Assembly (NCBI GenBank): GCA_026929865.2
Contig: CM049396.1
Span: 37,598,501-37,662,500 of the forward strand
Reading direction: 5' to 3'
DNA: 64,000 nucleotides
Source of the DNA: Hyperoplus lanceolatus
Taxonomy: Eukaryota; Chordata; Actinopteri; Uranoscopiformes; Ammodytidae
Notes under the pieces: generated by a model
Database searches by the model: none
Told to the model about the DNA's origin: nothing
What the model saw: the letters and a program-made list of their open reading frames with translations, nothing else
Translations under genes and position numbers: made by a program
In this document: positions 1 through 9,908 of the stretch, one piece after another
Position numbering within the stretch: position 1 is the stretch's first letter
How the letters are laid out: each line of letters begins with the position of its first letter

Positions 1-2416
1 GGTCAAAGGTAACACCAAGGTTTTTGATCAGAGGACTCTCAGAAATAAAACAACCATCAATGTTCATACGAAGACCTTCAGATAAGTATTTATAATTATT
101 GGGCTTGATCACCAGGAGATCAGTCTTAGCGGTATTAATCATAAGAAAGTTGTGACTCATCCAGCTCTTGATTCGGACTACACATGATTCAAGATTTTGA
201 ATTTGAGAGGGGTCATTTGGCTGCAGTGGAATGTAAAGTTGTGTGTCATCGGCATAGAAATGGAACTGGATGCCGTATTCAGCAATGATCCCACCCAGAG
301 GAAGCATGTAGATACAAAAGAGCAGAGGGCCCAAGACAGACCCCTGGGGCACACCAGAGACAACTGCAGAACATTCAGATAAAGAGTCATTAAAACTAAC
401 ACATTGGGTTCTGTTAGATAAATAGGACTGGAACCATGAGAGTGCCAACCCGTGAACACCCACACAATGCTCCAGTCGATGTAGAAGAATACAGTGATCT
501 ACAGTATCGAATGCCGAACTTAAATCAAGAAGGAGTAGAAGAGAAGCAGATCCAGAGTCGGCGGTAATGAGAAGGTCATTAACTACTCTAGTTAGGGCAG
601 TCTCAGTAAAATGACGGGAGCGGAAACCAGATTGAAAGCTGTCGAAGAGATTGTTGGCAGAAAGGTGGGCAGTCAGTTGATCGGCAACAATTCTCTCAAG
701 AATTTTAGAGAAAAAGGGGAGAGTAGAGACAGGTCGATAGTTAGCCAGAACCAGTGGATCGCTGTTGGGTTTCTTGAGGAGTGGTTTAATGATAGCAGAT
801 TTATAGGATAGAGGGACACACCCTTCAGTGAAGGAAGTGTTCAGGATGGAGAGTAGAGGGCCACTAAGACAGGGGAAAAGTTCCTTACAGAGGTCAGAAG
901 GGATAGGATCCAGTGAACAGGTTGTAGGCTTAGAAGCAACAACCAATGAGGCCAAGGCTTCAGCCGAGATAGGTTCAAACTGTGAGAGTGTACTTGTGGT
1001 TGCCTGGCACTGGTCGCTCAAAGTACTAGGGGACTGCTGCCTAGTGATATTGCTCCTGATTAAGGAGATTTTATCAGTAAAATACTCTAGAAAATCATTG
1101 GGTGAAATAGCAGGATTCAGAGAAGGTGAGGACTGTGTAAGTCTGGCCACAGTATTAAACAGGACCCGATGATTGTTCTGATTGGTTTCAATCAAATTGG
1201 CGAAATAAGAAGACCTAGCAGTAGAAAGTGCACGTTTATAGCATTTGAAACTCAGTGTCCAAGCAAGGCGGGAGGAGTCAGATTTACTGGTGCGCCATCT
1301 GTCTTCGAGTCTGCGGCAGGCCCGTTTTAATGCACGAGTGTGGTCAGAGAACCAAGGGATAGATTTGGAACGAGTGCCTCTACTAGTTCTAAGAGGAGCC
1401 AGTGTATCAAGTGCTTCAGACAGTGTAGTGTTAAGGCTATCTGTAAGGACATTAACAGACAGGGCTGTGTTGGGGAAAGACTCAAGTTTATCTGGGAGAA
1501 GATCAGCAAAGAGGGACTTAACAGTGTTGTTAATGACACGAAAAGAGTGAGGGTTGAGTTCAGAGCGAGTGGTCAGTGCAAGTGAGGGGAGGTTAAAAAA
1601 GATGCAGGAGTGGTCTGAGACTGGGACCTGAAGGATAGAAGGGAGATCAGTAGTAATATCCTTTGTAAATATTAAATCCAAGGTATTACCATGATTATGA
1701 GTGGGGCCGGTGACATGTTGGATGAAACCGAGACCAGAAAGAAAATCCAGAAATTCGGTTGCTTTGGTATCCAGAACATTATTAACATGGAAATTCAAGT
1801 CACCGAGCAGAACTATTTTGTCATATTTAATCAAAATGAAAGATAAAAATTCTGAGAACTCGGTCAAAAAGATGGGGTTATACCTGGGTGGTCTATAAAT
1901 GAGTAACGCCAGGATACGTTGGTGACTTCCAACGAGCATGGCCAGATACTCAAAAGATGTGAAGTTACCAAGTGAGAGTGCTGTACAGGAAAATTGATTA
2001 GAAAAAATAACTGCAAGTCCCCCACCCGTTCTGTCTTGCCTGGCAGAGAAAAAGAAGCTGTAGTCAGGGGGAGAGGCCTCAATAAGAACAATACTAGCTG
2101 TGGAGGAAAGCCAACACTCAGCGAGGAAAAAGAAATGCAAACCATAATGAGAAATAAAGTCATTAATATAAAATGTCTTGCTAGATAGTGACCTTATGTT
2201 AAGTAAAGCACACCTAAGGTCAACAGGGAGAGGAGCGAGAGGGACAGGAACTGTTTTAATGTTAATTAGATTAGAACTCATCCTTCTATGAGGGCTGGAG
2301 CGAGTAACTTTTGTAGGATCAGGGTTGATGCTATGAGGGCAGAGAGAACGTTTTGTATCACCCCTATCAGTAACTCTAATAGGAATATGAAAGCGAATAG
2401 GGGCAGAAATTAACAT
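1..2416 (-). CDS. LINE ORF2, endonuclease and reverse transcriptase, partial
   Basis: The hand translation stays open from the ATG at 2414-2416 to the window edge; a later ATG at 2279-2281 is also possible. The endonuclease part shows LLNIRSLSSK near its start, GDLNFHVNN (about 1800) and a VSDHSCIFF motif (about 1610), matching the apurinic endonuclease fold. The RT part shows LANYRPVSTLP (about 750), SSAFDTVDH (about 505), GVPQGSVLGPLLF (about 340) and the catalytic YADDTQLY (about 265). The product would nick target DNA and copy the LINE RNA. The C-terminus lies outside the window. I saw no stop or frameshift inside, but the reading was manual. Confidence 0.8.
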   Translation of the reverse strand, partial: MLISAPIRFHIPIRVTDRGDTKRSLCPHSINPDPTKVTRSSPHRRMSSNLINIKTVPVPLAPLPVDLRCALLNIRSLSSKTFYINDFISHYGLHFFFLAECWLSSTASIVLIEASPPDYSFFFSARQDRTGGGLAVIFSNQFSCTALSLGNFTSFEYLAMLVGSHQRILALLIYRPPRYNPIFLTEFSEFLSFILIKYDKIVLLGDLNFHVNNVLDTKATEFLDFLSGLGFIQHVTGPTHNHGNTLDLIFTKDITTDLPSILQVPVSDHSCIFFNLPSLALTTRSELNPHSFRVINNTVKSLFADLLPDKLESFPNTALSVNVLTDSLNTTLSEALDTLAPLRTSRGTRSKSIPWFSDHTRALKRACRRLEDRWRTSKSDSSRLAWTLSFKCYKRALSTARSSYFANLIETNQNNHRVLFNTVARLTQSSPSLNPAISPNDFLEYFTDKISLIRSNITRQQSPSTLSDQCQATTSTLSQFEPISAEALASLVVASKPTTCSLDPIPSDLCKELFPCLSGPLLSILNTSFTEGCVPLSYKSAIIKPLLKKPNSDPLVLANYRPVSTLPFFSKILERIVADQLTAHLSANNLFDSFQSGFRSRHFTETALTRVVNDLLITADSGSASLLLLLDLSSAFDTVDHCILLHRLEHCVGVHGLALSWFQSYLSNRTQCVSFNDSLSECSAVVSGVPQGSVLGPLLFCIYMLPLGGIIAEYGIQFHFYADDTQLYIPLQPNDPSQIQNLESCVVRIKSWMSHNFLMINTAKTDLLVIKPNNYKYLSEGLRMNIDGCFISESPLIKNLGVTFD

Positions 2417-2595
2417 AGGGAAATGGGTCAGGGATGAGCTATAGGTATTACAGCCACAGAAGAACAAGGTGGAGTAAGGGGGCCGAATGCAGGGACAGCG
2501 CCCATACTGGAGATGACAGCAGGACCCGCACTGTCAGAGACAGTGTTGTGACAGGAAGACAACATGAGCAGGGCAGGGTCATGCTGGGGAAAACA

Positions 2596-3742
2596 TCATT
2601 TCAGGCTAAACGCAATGAAGTTAATGAAATTCTTTGTTAATCTTTCGGACCCCTTCCTGTTCAAATGCAGACCATCAGCTTTAAAGAGGTCACGCTCAGT
2701 CCAAAAATAGTCAAAATTGCTAATAAAACCATGGCCTGTTGCAGTGGTGAAGTTTTGCATCCATGTGTGCAAACCAAAAAGACGGCTAAAGCGCTCTGAG
2801 CTCTTGAGAAGGGTAGGAATAGGGCCAGAGAGAACACATCTTTTACCAAGGCTTTCAACAGTGAGAATCAATGACTCAAGATCATGGTAGAGTTTGAGGG
2901 AGCGCCTGGCCATGACGTCATTTGTGCCCGTGTGCAACAGAACAGTGTGCACAGACGGATAGAGATCAATGAAGACAGGTATCAGCTCTATAAAGTCAGT
3001 AGTGATCCCACCGGAGAGACAGTAAGTGATGGCGCCAGGGAGATGTACATTTCTGATGATAGAGTCACCAAATATGAGAATTTCAGGAGGCTGATTCTTA
3101 CAGCCATTGTCATAGAATGACAGTTTAGAATGCAGGGAGACATGGGAGGGGCCAGAGTTATGCAGAGCAGTAGAAGAGGGATTAACGTCACCTGCGCAGA
3201 TGACGTCATCATTGAGCGTCGGGGGGAGCGCACCTAGCGGGAAAGGTCGCTGAGGGGCTGGGAGAGGAGGCCAGTTTTCTGAGAAGAATGCAGATGAAGG
3301 GGATGAGCACCTTTGACGTTTGTCCTGGGACATCAGCGGGCTGGATGGAGGGGTGCAACGCTTTCTGCATCGGGAGTTTGGGGGGGATCGGCTGCTCCGA
3401 AGCGGTGCTTGAGGAAGTAGCCGGTAGCTCAGCTAACTTCTCCAGGGGAGTGAAGGAGTTTGACAACGGGATGGGATCGTCATCACATTCATCCATGCCA
3501 GGGGAAAACAAGGGGAGAGAGACCCGCCTCCCCTTCTTAGCAACGCTTGTCCAGGGGGGAAGAGGGGTATCCGATGTGCGGTGGACAGCATTGGCCGAGC
3601 TGGGATCATCCTGCTGTAGCGCTTCCACCCGGGCGAGGAGCGAGGATTGACGCTGGAGGACATCATCCAGGAGGGTCGCAATGGAGCGGAGCTCAGACTT
3701 CAGACAGGACAGCTCATGATCCACCGGGGCGAGTGGAGGCAT
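2596..3742 (-). CDS. LINE ORF1 with SGNH esterase domain, frameshifted
   Basis: The likely start is the ATG at 3740-3742. The N-terminal part is short and helix-prone (leucine and charged residues around HELSCLKSELRSIATLLDD), probably a coiled coil. It is followed by a Ser/Pro-rich stretch. The C-terminal part (about 3060 to 2640) has the SGNH hydrolase blocks ILIFGDSIIRNV, HTGTND and DGLHLNRKGSERL, which carry the Ser, Asn and Asp-His residues. The N- and C-terminal halves are in different frames. The switch is probably at the run of seven G (plus strand) at about 3380. Similar ORF1 proteins in L2/CR1 LINEs bind RNA and may act as esterases. Confidence 0.65.
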
Positions 3743-4341
3743 ACTCGGACAGCAAGCGGGAGCACTGAAACAGAGGGAGGAGAACAGCAGCCAGCGGACA
3801 ACCAAAAGAGAAAGACAGGGAGCTACGTGCCGGCGGAGGCAGCGGAGGAGAAAAAGGTGCCGGTCTGGACACTTACTCGCCAAGGCTTCATCCAGAAGCC
3901 CACAGCGGTGTAAAGGCGAAACAGCAAAACAGCAGCAAAGTAGCAAAACAGCAACCGAAGGCAGAGGGAGACTTACCGCCACGGCCCAGAGACTGGGCCT
4001 GGTGATTGGTGATGAACTCAGTCTCCGCTTGCGATGGCAGGACACTCCGGAGTTCCTTGCTGAGGAGTTTTTCAAACTGGCTTCAGCCAGTGGCCGAAGT
4101 GACCGTGGGGAGATTATCCACACATTTGAGCGGAGGAATTCCCATACAGAGGTAGTGGAAGCATATAAAGTGAGTATGAAATGAAAAACCAGTCACACTC
4201 TAATGGCGTCTCGGAAATGGCGGCCAAAAAACAAGGCCTGTTAATGTAATTGGAGTGGGTGAAATAGCATAAGGCACAGGGAGGTCAGCTCTGGCACGCA
4301 TCCCAGCAGCATGAAACCAAAGGAGTTCAGAGCACTGACTG

Positions 4342-4582
4342 CATCAACAACGATGACGTCGAAGTCGCGCTCCAGTTTCAGTTGCCAGAAGCCGGCTCAT
4401 GACACACGTGACGACCAAACGTTATGCGATTGGTTGGCTAATCCAGAGTGGCACTGGGCAGATCCAATAGTTTTAAACTTTAACAGACACCCGCCTCCAT
4501 GAGTGAACGTTTGCCAATTAAAGCACTGCCAGACCTTCTGTACAAATGAAATGAAGTACGATGGTCTGGTGGCACCAGGCTA
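4342..4582. mobile_element. TAGCCTGG-type MITE, truncated copy 1
   Basis: This stretch is a direct-orientation copy of 13230-13476. It shares the blocks CAGAAGCCGGC, CCAAACGTTATGCGATTGG, GGCACTGGGCAGATCCAATA and GAAGTACGATGGTCTGGT. The right end finishes in the inverted terminal sequence ...CCAGGCTA. The left end is missing. Confidence 0.6.
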
Positions 4583-4598
4583 ACAGTCTGTACCATTA

Positions 4599-5579
4599 TT
4601 GCGCTTTTCCACCGCATGGTATCAGCTCGACTCGACTCGACTCGCATTTTTGGCGTTTCCCCCTCAATTTCATGGTACCTGGTACCTGGTAGCTGCTTTT
4701 TTGGTATTGCCTCGCTCTAGGTTCCAAGCGAGCTGAGCCGATGCTAAAAGGTGACGTCGGCAGACGGCCGGCCACTGATTGGCCAGAGACTATTGTCTGG
4801 CCAATCAGTGGCCGGCCGTCTGCCGACACTTCTGATTGGCCAGAGACTACCGGCTTCATTCTGTCTCTCTCCGGGACTTTTGAGTGTATTTACGCGGCGT
4901 GCAGCCTACTCTGTCTCTCTTTCATTTGATTTGGATCACAGATCAGATTTTTTTTCCATATATTCGCTAAGCTCACCCAGTGTTGGTTGTTGGGGAAGTT
5001 GCTTTTAACATACGAGAGGAGACATGTAGGGCAGCTAGCAGCTAGGCTAAATAGCCAGCTGGGACAGGCATGATAGCGAGCGATTACATTACAAGCCTCG
5101 GACTGAACTGATTACCTCAATAAAATATTCAGGCTGAGACACGGCTTGCATTTGAAAACACGTATCCTGAAACAAGCACTAAACAGTCAACTTTATCATG
5201 CCCGTGTTTACGTGCATATGACGTACGTGACGCATCCCTACAGCTGACTGTGTGGCAGAGTCACACATCGGGACAACAACCATCCCTTGTAATGGTCCGT
5301 AGCAATATTCTTCTACTTCTTTTAGCAAACAGATACAAGGGGGGTATTTCTTAAACATTTTTCACACGTGTTTTTGGTGGTTGGTTCAGTTAATAGTGCA
5401 TCAACTGCTCGTAATTTCTGCTTTGCTACTTTGCTCTGGAGTAGGCTTTCAGCCCCTTACGACGACCCCGCCCACGTTCAGCAGGTACTATTTGCGGTGG
5501 AAAGCAACCCGTGCTGCTACCAAACCGAGTCGAGTCGAGTTGAGTCGAGTCGAGCTACATGTGCGGTGGAAAAGTGCCA
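4599..5579. mobile_element. 981-bp MITE with TTA target duplication
   Basis: The terminal inverted repeats share CTTTTCCACCGCA, followed on both sides by repeats of CGACT/GAGTC. A TTA triplet flanks the element on both sides (4596-4598 and 5580-5582). A 3-bp TWA duplication is typical of PIF/Harbinger elements, but the superfamily is inferred. It has no coding capacity. The right TTA is also the stop codon of the neighbouring hAT transposase. Confidence 0.7.
4756..4827. repeat. Perfect 32-bp inverted repeat
   Basis: Two 32-base arms (4756-4787 and 4796-4827) are exact reverse complements, separated by the 8-base loop GACTATTG. It is GC-rich, and the arm contains CGGCCGGCC. It lies within the MITE at 4599-5579 and could extrude a cruciform. 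Confidence 0.9.
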
Positions 5580-8129
5580 TTACAGGACTCTCTTTCTTGC
5601 TTTCCTGGCTGAGAAGTCTGTGATGAGGCTTGTGAAGTCCAATTTTCTGAGAACATCATTCTCAAGAGCCATTAGGGTCAAGTGATTGAGTCTGGGTTGG
5701 CCCATTGTAGATCTCAGTTTATTTTTCACAAGTCCAAGTTTTGAGAATGAGCGCTCTCCACTAGCATTGCTTACAGGTAAAGTCAAATAGAGTCTCAGAG
5801 CAATGTCAACATTTGGAAACGCTGATTGTAGTCTCCTTGATCGTAAAAAGATCAGCAGTGACCTTGCTGAGGTGCTGTCCAGTTCCTGAATTAATTCTCT
5901 GAATTGTTCAATTTCATTCTCAAAATCTTCTAGATCGCTTGAATATTTCCGCTGGAGGTTGGCTGCTGCTGAATGGAGATCTTGCACGGAGAGGGATGAC
6001 ATGTTGTTTAGAAATCCGAATGTTTCATGAACATGTTTGTAAGAGTGATATCTCCGATCCATTTCAGCTACGAGGCGATCAATGGCAACTAGAAACACTC
6101 TAGTTCTGAATCTGTCATGACCCGACAACTCACAGTCTGGTACAGTTGACTCATCATCAGCATGAGTTTTCCTTCTTCTCTGTCTGTGCATATCCACTTT
6201 ATATTGTTGGGACACTGTCGGAGACATCATTTTGGCATCACTGTCGAACTTGTCAAAACTTTCCCTTTGATTAGCCACGAAAGTCCTCAACGAGTTGATA
6301 AGAATCCCAGCGTTGCATAAATCCAGCTCAGTTTGCAATGCTGTGCTGGTCATATTGAAGCGCTGTAGTATGGTGTTCCACATGTTGCACAGAAAGGCAG
6401 TTTCTAACTGTTCCATCTTTCTATACAGTGCCTTGGCATCAGATCGTGTGGTGAGATTTTGGCTGGAGTCGTCACTTAATTCATGCAGGGATGCTTGGAT
6501 GCTGGCGTAATTCAGATACAGTGCTTTAGTCGCTTGTGCGTGCGCAGACCATCTCGTATCAGAAAGACTTTTCAAAGTCTCGATTCTCTGATTGACATTG
6601 GGCTGTAAATTTGCAGTGATGACCTGCCAGCGAGCAGTGGATTTGGAACAGAAATTGAAAAGGGCCTGAACAAAGTTAAAAAACTCCCCGGTCTCAAGAC
6701 AGCAGTTTGCACTGTTAACTCCCACTAAATTTAGAGTATGTGCAGCACACGGTACCCATTCAGCCAACGGGTTCACGTCCTTAATCCGTGATTGCAGACC
6801 ACTGTAAGGGCCAGACATATTAGCGGCATTATCATAGCACTGTCCCCTGCAATTAGTTATATCAATGCCCATGTCTTCCAAAACGCCCAGAACAGCCTGG
6901 CAGAGTGACTCTCCCGTGTGACTTTGAATGGGCAGGAACCTCAGAAAACGCTCCTGGATGCTGCCATCAATGGAGACATAACGCAGGATGAACGTCAATT
7001 GATCTGTGTGACTCACATCTGGCGTGGAATCAACGCTTATTGAAAAGTATTTTGCTACTTTAATCTGCCTGATTATTTCTGCAAGGACCTGTTCGCCCAT
7101 CAACTCAACAAACTCAGAACATATAGTAGAAGACAGATAGGACGGGTTTCCCTTACCAGCGTTGCCATATCTTTGTATGTGGGCTTTCAAGAACGGGTCA
7201 AACAGAGCGATCACCTCCAGCACACCCATGAAGTTACCATTGTCGGGCTGTCCAAAAATTTCACTGTCTCCCCTGAATGGTAGCCCGTGCTCTGACAAAA
7301 GTGTAACAACAGCCACAAACCTCTTTAAAACATCAGTCCAATACTGACACTCAGACTCTAGTTGTTTTTTTAGTTCTGAATCAATGCATCCAGCATCAGC
7401 ACAGCGTGTTGCATAAGCCATCACGGCCTTCAAGTGGCTCTTTGACCGTTCGTTCTCACCCACTCGTGTTGTTGCATTCTTCCAGTCACTATAGCCTGTG
7501 GTGAATGGTGCAGATTGACAATGATCATCTCCAAATAATTTGCACGCAAAACAAAATACTGTGCCCTTTGAGGGAGAATATAATAGCCATTCCCTTGCCA
7601 AGACTTCACCATTTGCCGTTTTTCTTTTAAACAGACTTTGCGAAAAGAAACGTTTCTGATGCTTGTGCTGCCTTTCAGATGCAGCCACGTCGACATTTTT
7701 GTTTTCACATTTTTCAGGGCCCTTTTTTATCCAGTACTGTCTCATTTCTTCATCTATTTTGCCCCAGCATGCTGGATCTGAATTAAAGTTAGCATGACCG
7801 TCGTCCTCTTGTGCCCCCTCGGTCCTCTCAGCAACAGGTGCACGTGCACACTCAGCCTCCTCGGCTCCTGGACAGCTAGCTGCAGCCCCATCGATGCTAT
7901 TGTCCGCCACGGCCAATAACGGCACCTCCTCCTCCTCCTCCTGAGGGTCATTTTCAGTTGTTGCCTTGAAGTACCCGGTCAGCTTAGGGATACTTTTGAG
8001 CAGGTCCTCGTCCCTTTTTTCTTTTTGTCGTTTGACTCTCCTCTTTTGGGCTAGACATTGTGTAGCTTTTGCTTTAGCAGCCTCAACGGTTACATGTGAC
8101 GAATGTAAACAGAATGTTGAGCGTGGCAT
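5580..8129 (-). CDS. hAT transposase, ZMYM1-like, unbroken
   Basis: The 849-residue open reading frame is taken from the ATG at 8127-8129. The longer frame upstream only reads through a TG/CA microsatellite, so I did not use it. An acidic run (EEEEEVP) lies near residue 65. A TTF-type zinc finger follows around residues 175-230 (CFACKLF, then SDWKN and SKSHLKA). Around residue 365 is ISVDSTPDVSHTDQL, with the likely first catalytic Asp, and near 430 is CYDNAANMSG with the second. The hAT C-terminal dimerisation region is near 770-830 (SNASGERSFSKL, then STMGQPRLNHL). Similar fish proteins are often annotated as zinc finger MYM-type protein 1-like. The product would cut and paste hAT DNA. The lack of breaks suggests recent activity or retained function. 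The stop TAA falls exactly at a MITE junction. Confidence 0.85.
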   Translation of the reverse strand: MPRSTFCLHSSHVTVEAAKAKATQCLAQKRRVKRQKEKRDEDLLKSIPKLTGYFKATTENDPQEEEEEVPLLAVADNSIDGAAASCPGAEEAECARAPVAERTEGAQEDDGHANFNSDPACWGKIDEEMRQYWIKKGPEKCENKNVDVAASERQHKHQKRFFSQSLFKRKTANGEVLAREWLLYSPSKGTVFCFACKLFGDDHCQSAPFTTGYSDWKNATTRVGENERSKSHLKAVMAYATRCADAGCIDSELKKQLESECQYWTDVLKRFVAVVTLLSEHGLPFRGDSEIFGQPDNGNFMGVLEVIALFDPFLKAHIQRYGNAGKGNPSYLSSTICSEFVELMGEQVLAEIIRQIKVAKYFSISVDSTPDVSHTDQLTFILRYVSIDGSIQERFLRFLPIQSHTGESLCQAVLGVLEDMGIDITNCRGQCYDNAANMSGPYSGLQSRIKDVNPLAEWVPCAAHTLNLVGVNSANCCLETGEFFNFVQALFNFCSKSTARWQVITANLQPNVNQRIETLKSLSDTRWSAHAQATKALYLNYASIQASLHELSDDSSQNLTTRSDAKALYRKMEQLETAFLCNMWNTILQRFNMTSTALQTELDLCNAGILINSLRTFVANQRESFDKFDSDAKMMSPTVSQQYKVDMHRQRRRKTHADDESTVPDCELSGHDRFRTRVFLVAIDRLVAEMDRRYHSYKHVHETFGFLNNMSSLSVQDLHSAAANLQRKYSSDLEDFENEIEQFRELIQELDSTSARSLLIFLRSRRLQSAFPNVDIALRLYLTLPVSNASGERSFSKLGLVKNKLRSTMGQPRLNHLTLMALENDVLRKLDFTSLITDFSARKARKRVL

Positions 8130-8188
8130 CTTGACACCTGATTGGACCGTGGTGATCATATTTTGCTCAATCGGGTGCTTCTTTGTTT

Positions 8189-8207
8189 TGTGTGTGTGTG
8201 TGTGTGT

Positions 8208-8274
<67 letters not shown>
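8189..8274. repeat. (TG)n microsatellite
   Basis: An almost pure TG run with one GG interruption near 8209, upstream of the transposase start. Confidence 0.95.
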
Positions 8275-8275
<1 letters not shown>

Positions 8276-8751
8276 TCACAGCCAGGTAGCCTACAGGCTG
8301 TAGGTTTGTCTGTGGCTCTTTTGACAGTGTTTTTTTTCTCTTGCTCTTTAGGCTAAACAAGGAATAGGCTACTACACTTAAGGGCTGATGATGCTTCTTA
8401 GTGTTAGTGTGTTGTTAAGACAATGATCGTTCTTCGTTGAGTTTAACGTCTTTACTTTTTGCCACCCGGTCTAACTGCGCTGCACATCGCGGAATGCAGA
8501 CCGAAAAAAAAGAAAAAAAAAAAAAACAAACAAACTCGAGTTTGTCTTTTTACCAATCGAGGTGGCCTACTCGCACACATTCCTGGTGTCTAACTTCACG
8601 GACCTATAGAGGTTTATGTACATTTTGATTGAATTATATTTACATTAAAAAATAAAAATAAAAGAAGTCTGACCAATCAAAGGGCCCCTCCACACATCGG
8701 GCCCTAGGCTGTAGCCTAGTTAGCCTATGCGTTAATCCGGCCTTGATACTG

Positions 8752-9156
8752 TCCAATAAAAGATCTATTTGTGTATGCGAGGTGTGTCGAAACATTCACA
8801 CTGAACGTATACTCAAGCGATAAAGAATTTCTTCTTCTTCTTATAAGATTCTAGCCGTTAAGACGCTGTTTAGCGTATTACCGCCCTCCACAGGTTAGAT
8901 ATAGAACCAGATTTGTACGTACAGTCCTGTGTTGTGCAGGAAATGCAGTATTGTAAATAAAGAATTAAAAAAAACCTTCCTTGTCGTTTGAAAAGACGCA
9001 ATGCATTGTGGGGCGGTTGAGTAGGAAACATATCTAATCGATCCATACCCAAAATCTTCCCGGAAGATAGTACTTATCCGGGTATTTCTCGCATAACCAA
9101 ACTCGCATATACAACCGTCACATACTCAAATTGACGTTAGTATGGCTTTCCGAACT
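8752..9156. mobile_element. TTCGGAAAGCC-type MITE, copy 1 (broken by hAT)
   Basis: It shares with the complete copy at 22854-23274, in opposite orientation, the blocks GTGTATGCGAGGTG, CGAAACATTCACACTGAA, ATTACCGCCCTCCACAGG and GGGGCGGTTGAGTAGG. The right terminal repeat ACGTTAGTATGGCTTTCCGAA ends near 9155. The left part is replaced by the hAT element. Confidence 0.75.
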
Positions 9157-9279
9157 CAGCCTTTGACTCTGAAGCAGCTTTGGTACCATCATGACTGTAC
9201 AGAGGGAAGCTAAACCTGGCAGACCAGAGACGCTGCTCAGAAGGCACATGGATTTACAGCTAATCATCTAGAAATAGTA

Positions 9280-9625
9280 AAAAAAAACTTTACCTTCAAC
9301 CTTCAGTATCTCATGAACTCTTTGAGGGATCTTCTTCAAACTATACACAAATGTCCACTCCGACTCAGGGAACAGATCTTGGAAGTCATAGGTCACTGTG
9401 ACCTCATGAACGCAACATCTCAAGAACTTCAAAGATAACCTATATTGATTTCGGAGGCCAAAGGTGACTGTAACCTTACATATTGAGAGGTTTCAGTGAC
9501 CTTGTACCATAGCTTTTAGGAGCTTTCTTTAAAACATTGCATACCACCATTCGGTAAGTGTGTGCCTTGCAAGGTCATAACCATCAGGTGGTATTTCTAG
9601 TTTAATTTCTGTTAGTCTTGGGAAT
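9280..9625. repeat. Dispersed repeat with GGTCACTGTGACC core
   Basis: The phrases CTCATGAACGCAACATCTCAAGAAC and GGTCACTGTGACCT resemble a repeat common in fish genomes. Terminal repeats were not found and the family is not recognised with certainty. No coding potential is seen. Confidence 0.4.
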
Positions 9626-9831
9626 AAATGAATATGCACAAAGAGTCATTCATTTTAGGTGATAGTGATTGTGGTGGAAAAGCAATGGAAGATCAATCCC
9701 CTCTACTTTCCTCAGTCAAGGTAATAAATAAATAAATAAATAAATAAAAAGCCTTGGTGGAAAAATAGATGGAACATATAGCTCCATTAGCATCTCATTT
9801 CAGAATGTGTAGAGACGGTCCACACATATTT

Positions 9832-9835
<4 letters not shown>

Positions 9836-9905
<70 letters not shown>
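9836..9905. repeat. (CA)n microsatellite
   Basis: About 34 CA units. A short AAAT-type repeat also occurs at about 9723-9750. Confidence 0.95.

Positions 9906-9908
<3 letters not shown>

Larger units (their letters stand above)
1..4200 (-). mobile_element. L2/CR1-like LINE, 3' end outside window
   Basis: A non-LTR retrotransposon lies in reverse orientation and runs off the left edge, so its 3' UTR is not visible. Read on the minus strand it has ORF1 (about 3742 to 2596) with a C-terminal SGNH/GDSL-type esterase, then ORF2 (from about 2416) with an endonuclease and a reverse transcriptase. This layout (esterase ORF1 followed by AP-endonuclease and RT) is known in fish L2/CR1-clade LINEs. The 5' boundary near 4200 is uncertain because no target duplication could be matched. 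ORF2 reads open throughout, which suggests a young copy. Confidence 0.85.
5580..8745 (-). mobile_element. hAT transposon, 3' terminus missing
   Basis: An autonomous-type hAT element lies in reverse orientation. Its 5' terminus is at 8745: read on the minus strand it begins CAAGGCCGGATTAACGCATA, close to the CAGGGCCGGATTAA ends of fish Tip100-like hATs. It sits inside a copy of another MITE (8752-9156), whose sequence continues directly beyond ATACTGTC. The 3' terminal repeat is not seen. The transposase stop coincides with the MITE at 4599-5579, and the sequence beyond that MITE is other repeat material. Confidence 0.75.

Noticed and set aside
5580-8129. Host ZMYM1 gene
   Set aside because: Similar proteins carry that label, but the hAT terminus at 8745, the single intronless frame and the setting point to a transposon.
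8137-8360. N-terminal extension of the hAT transposase through a His-Thr repeat
   Set aside because: It is a translation of the TG/CA microsatellite. The ATG at 8127-8129 is the more plausible start.
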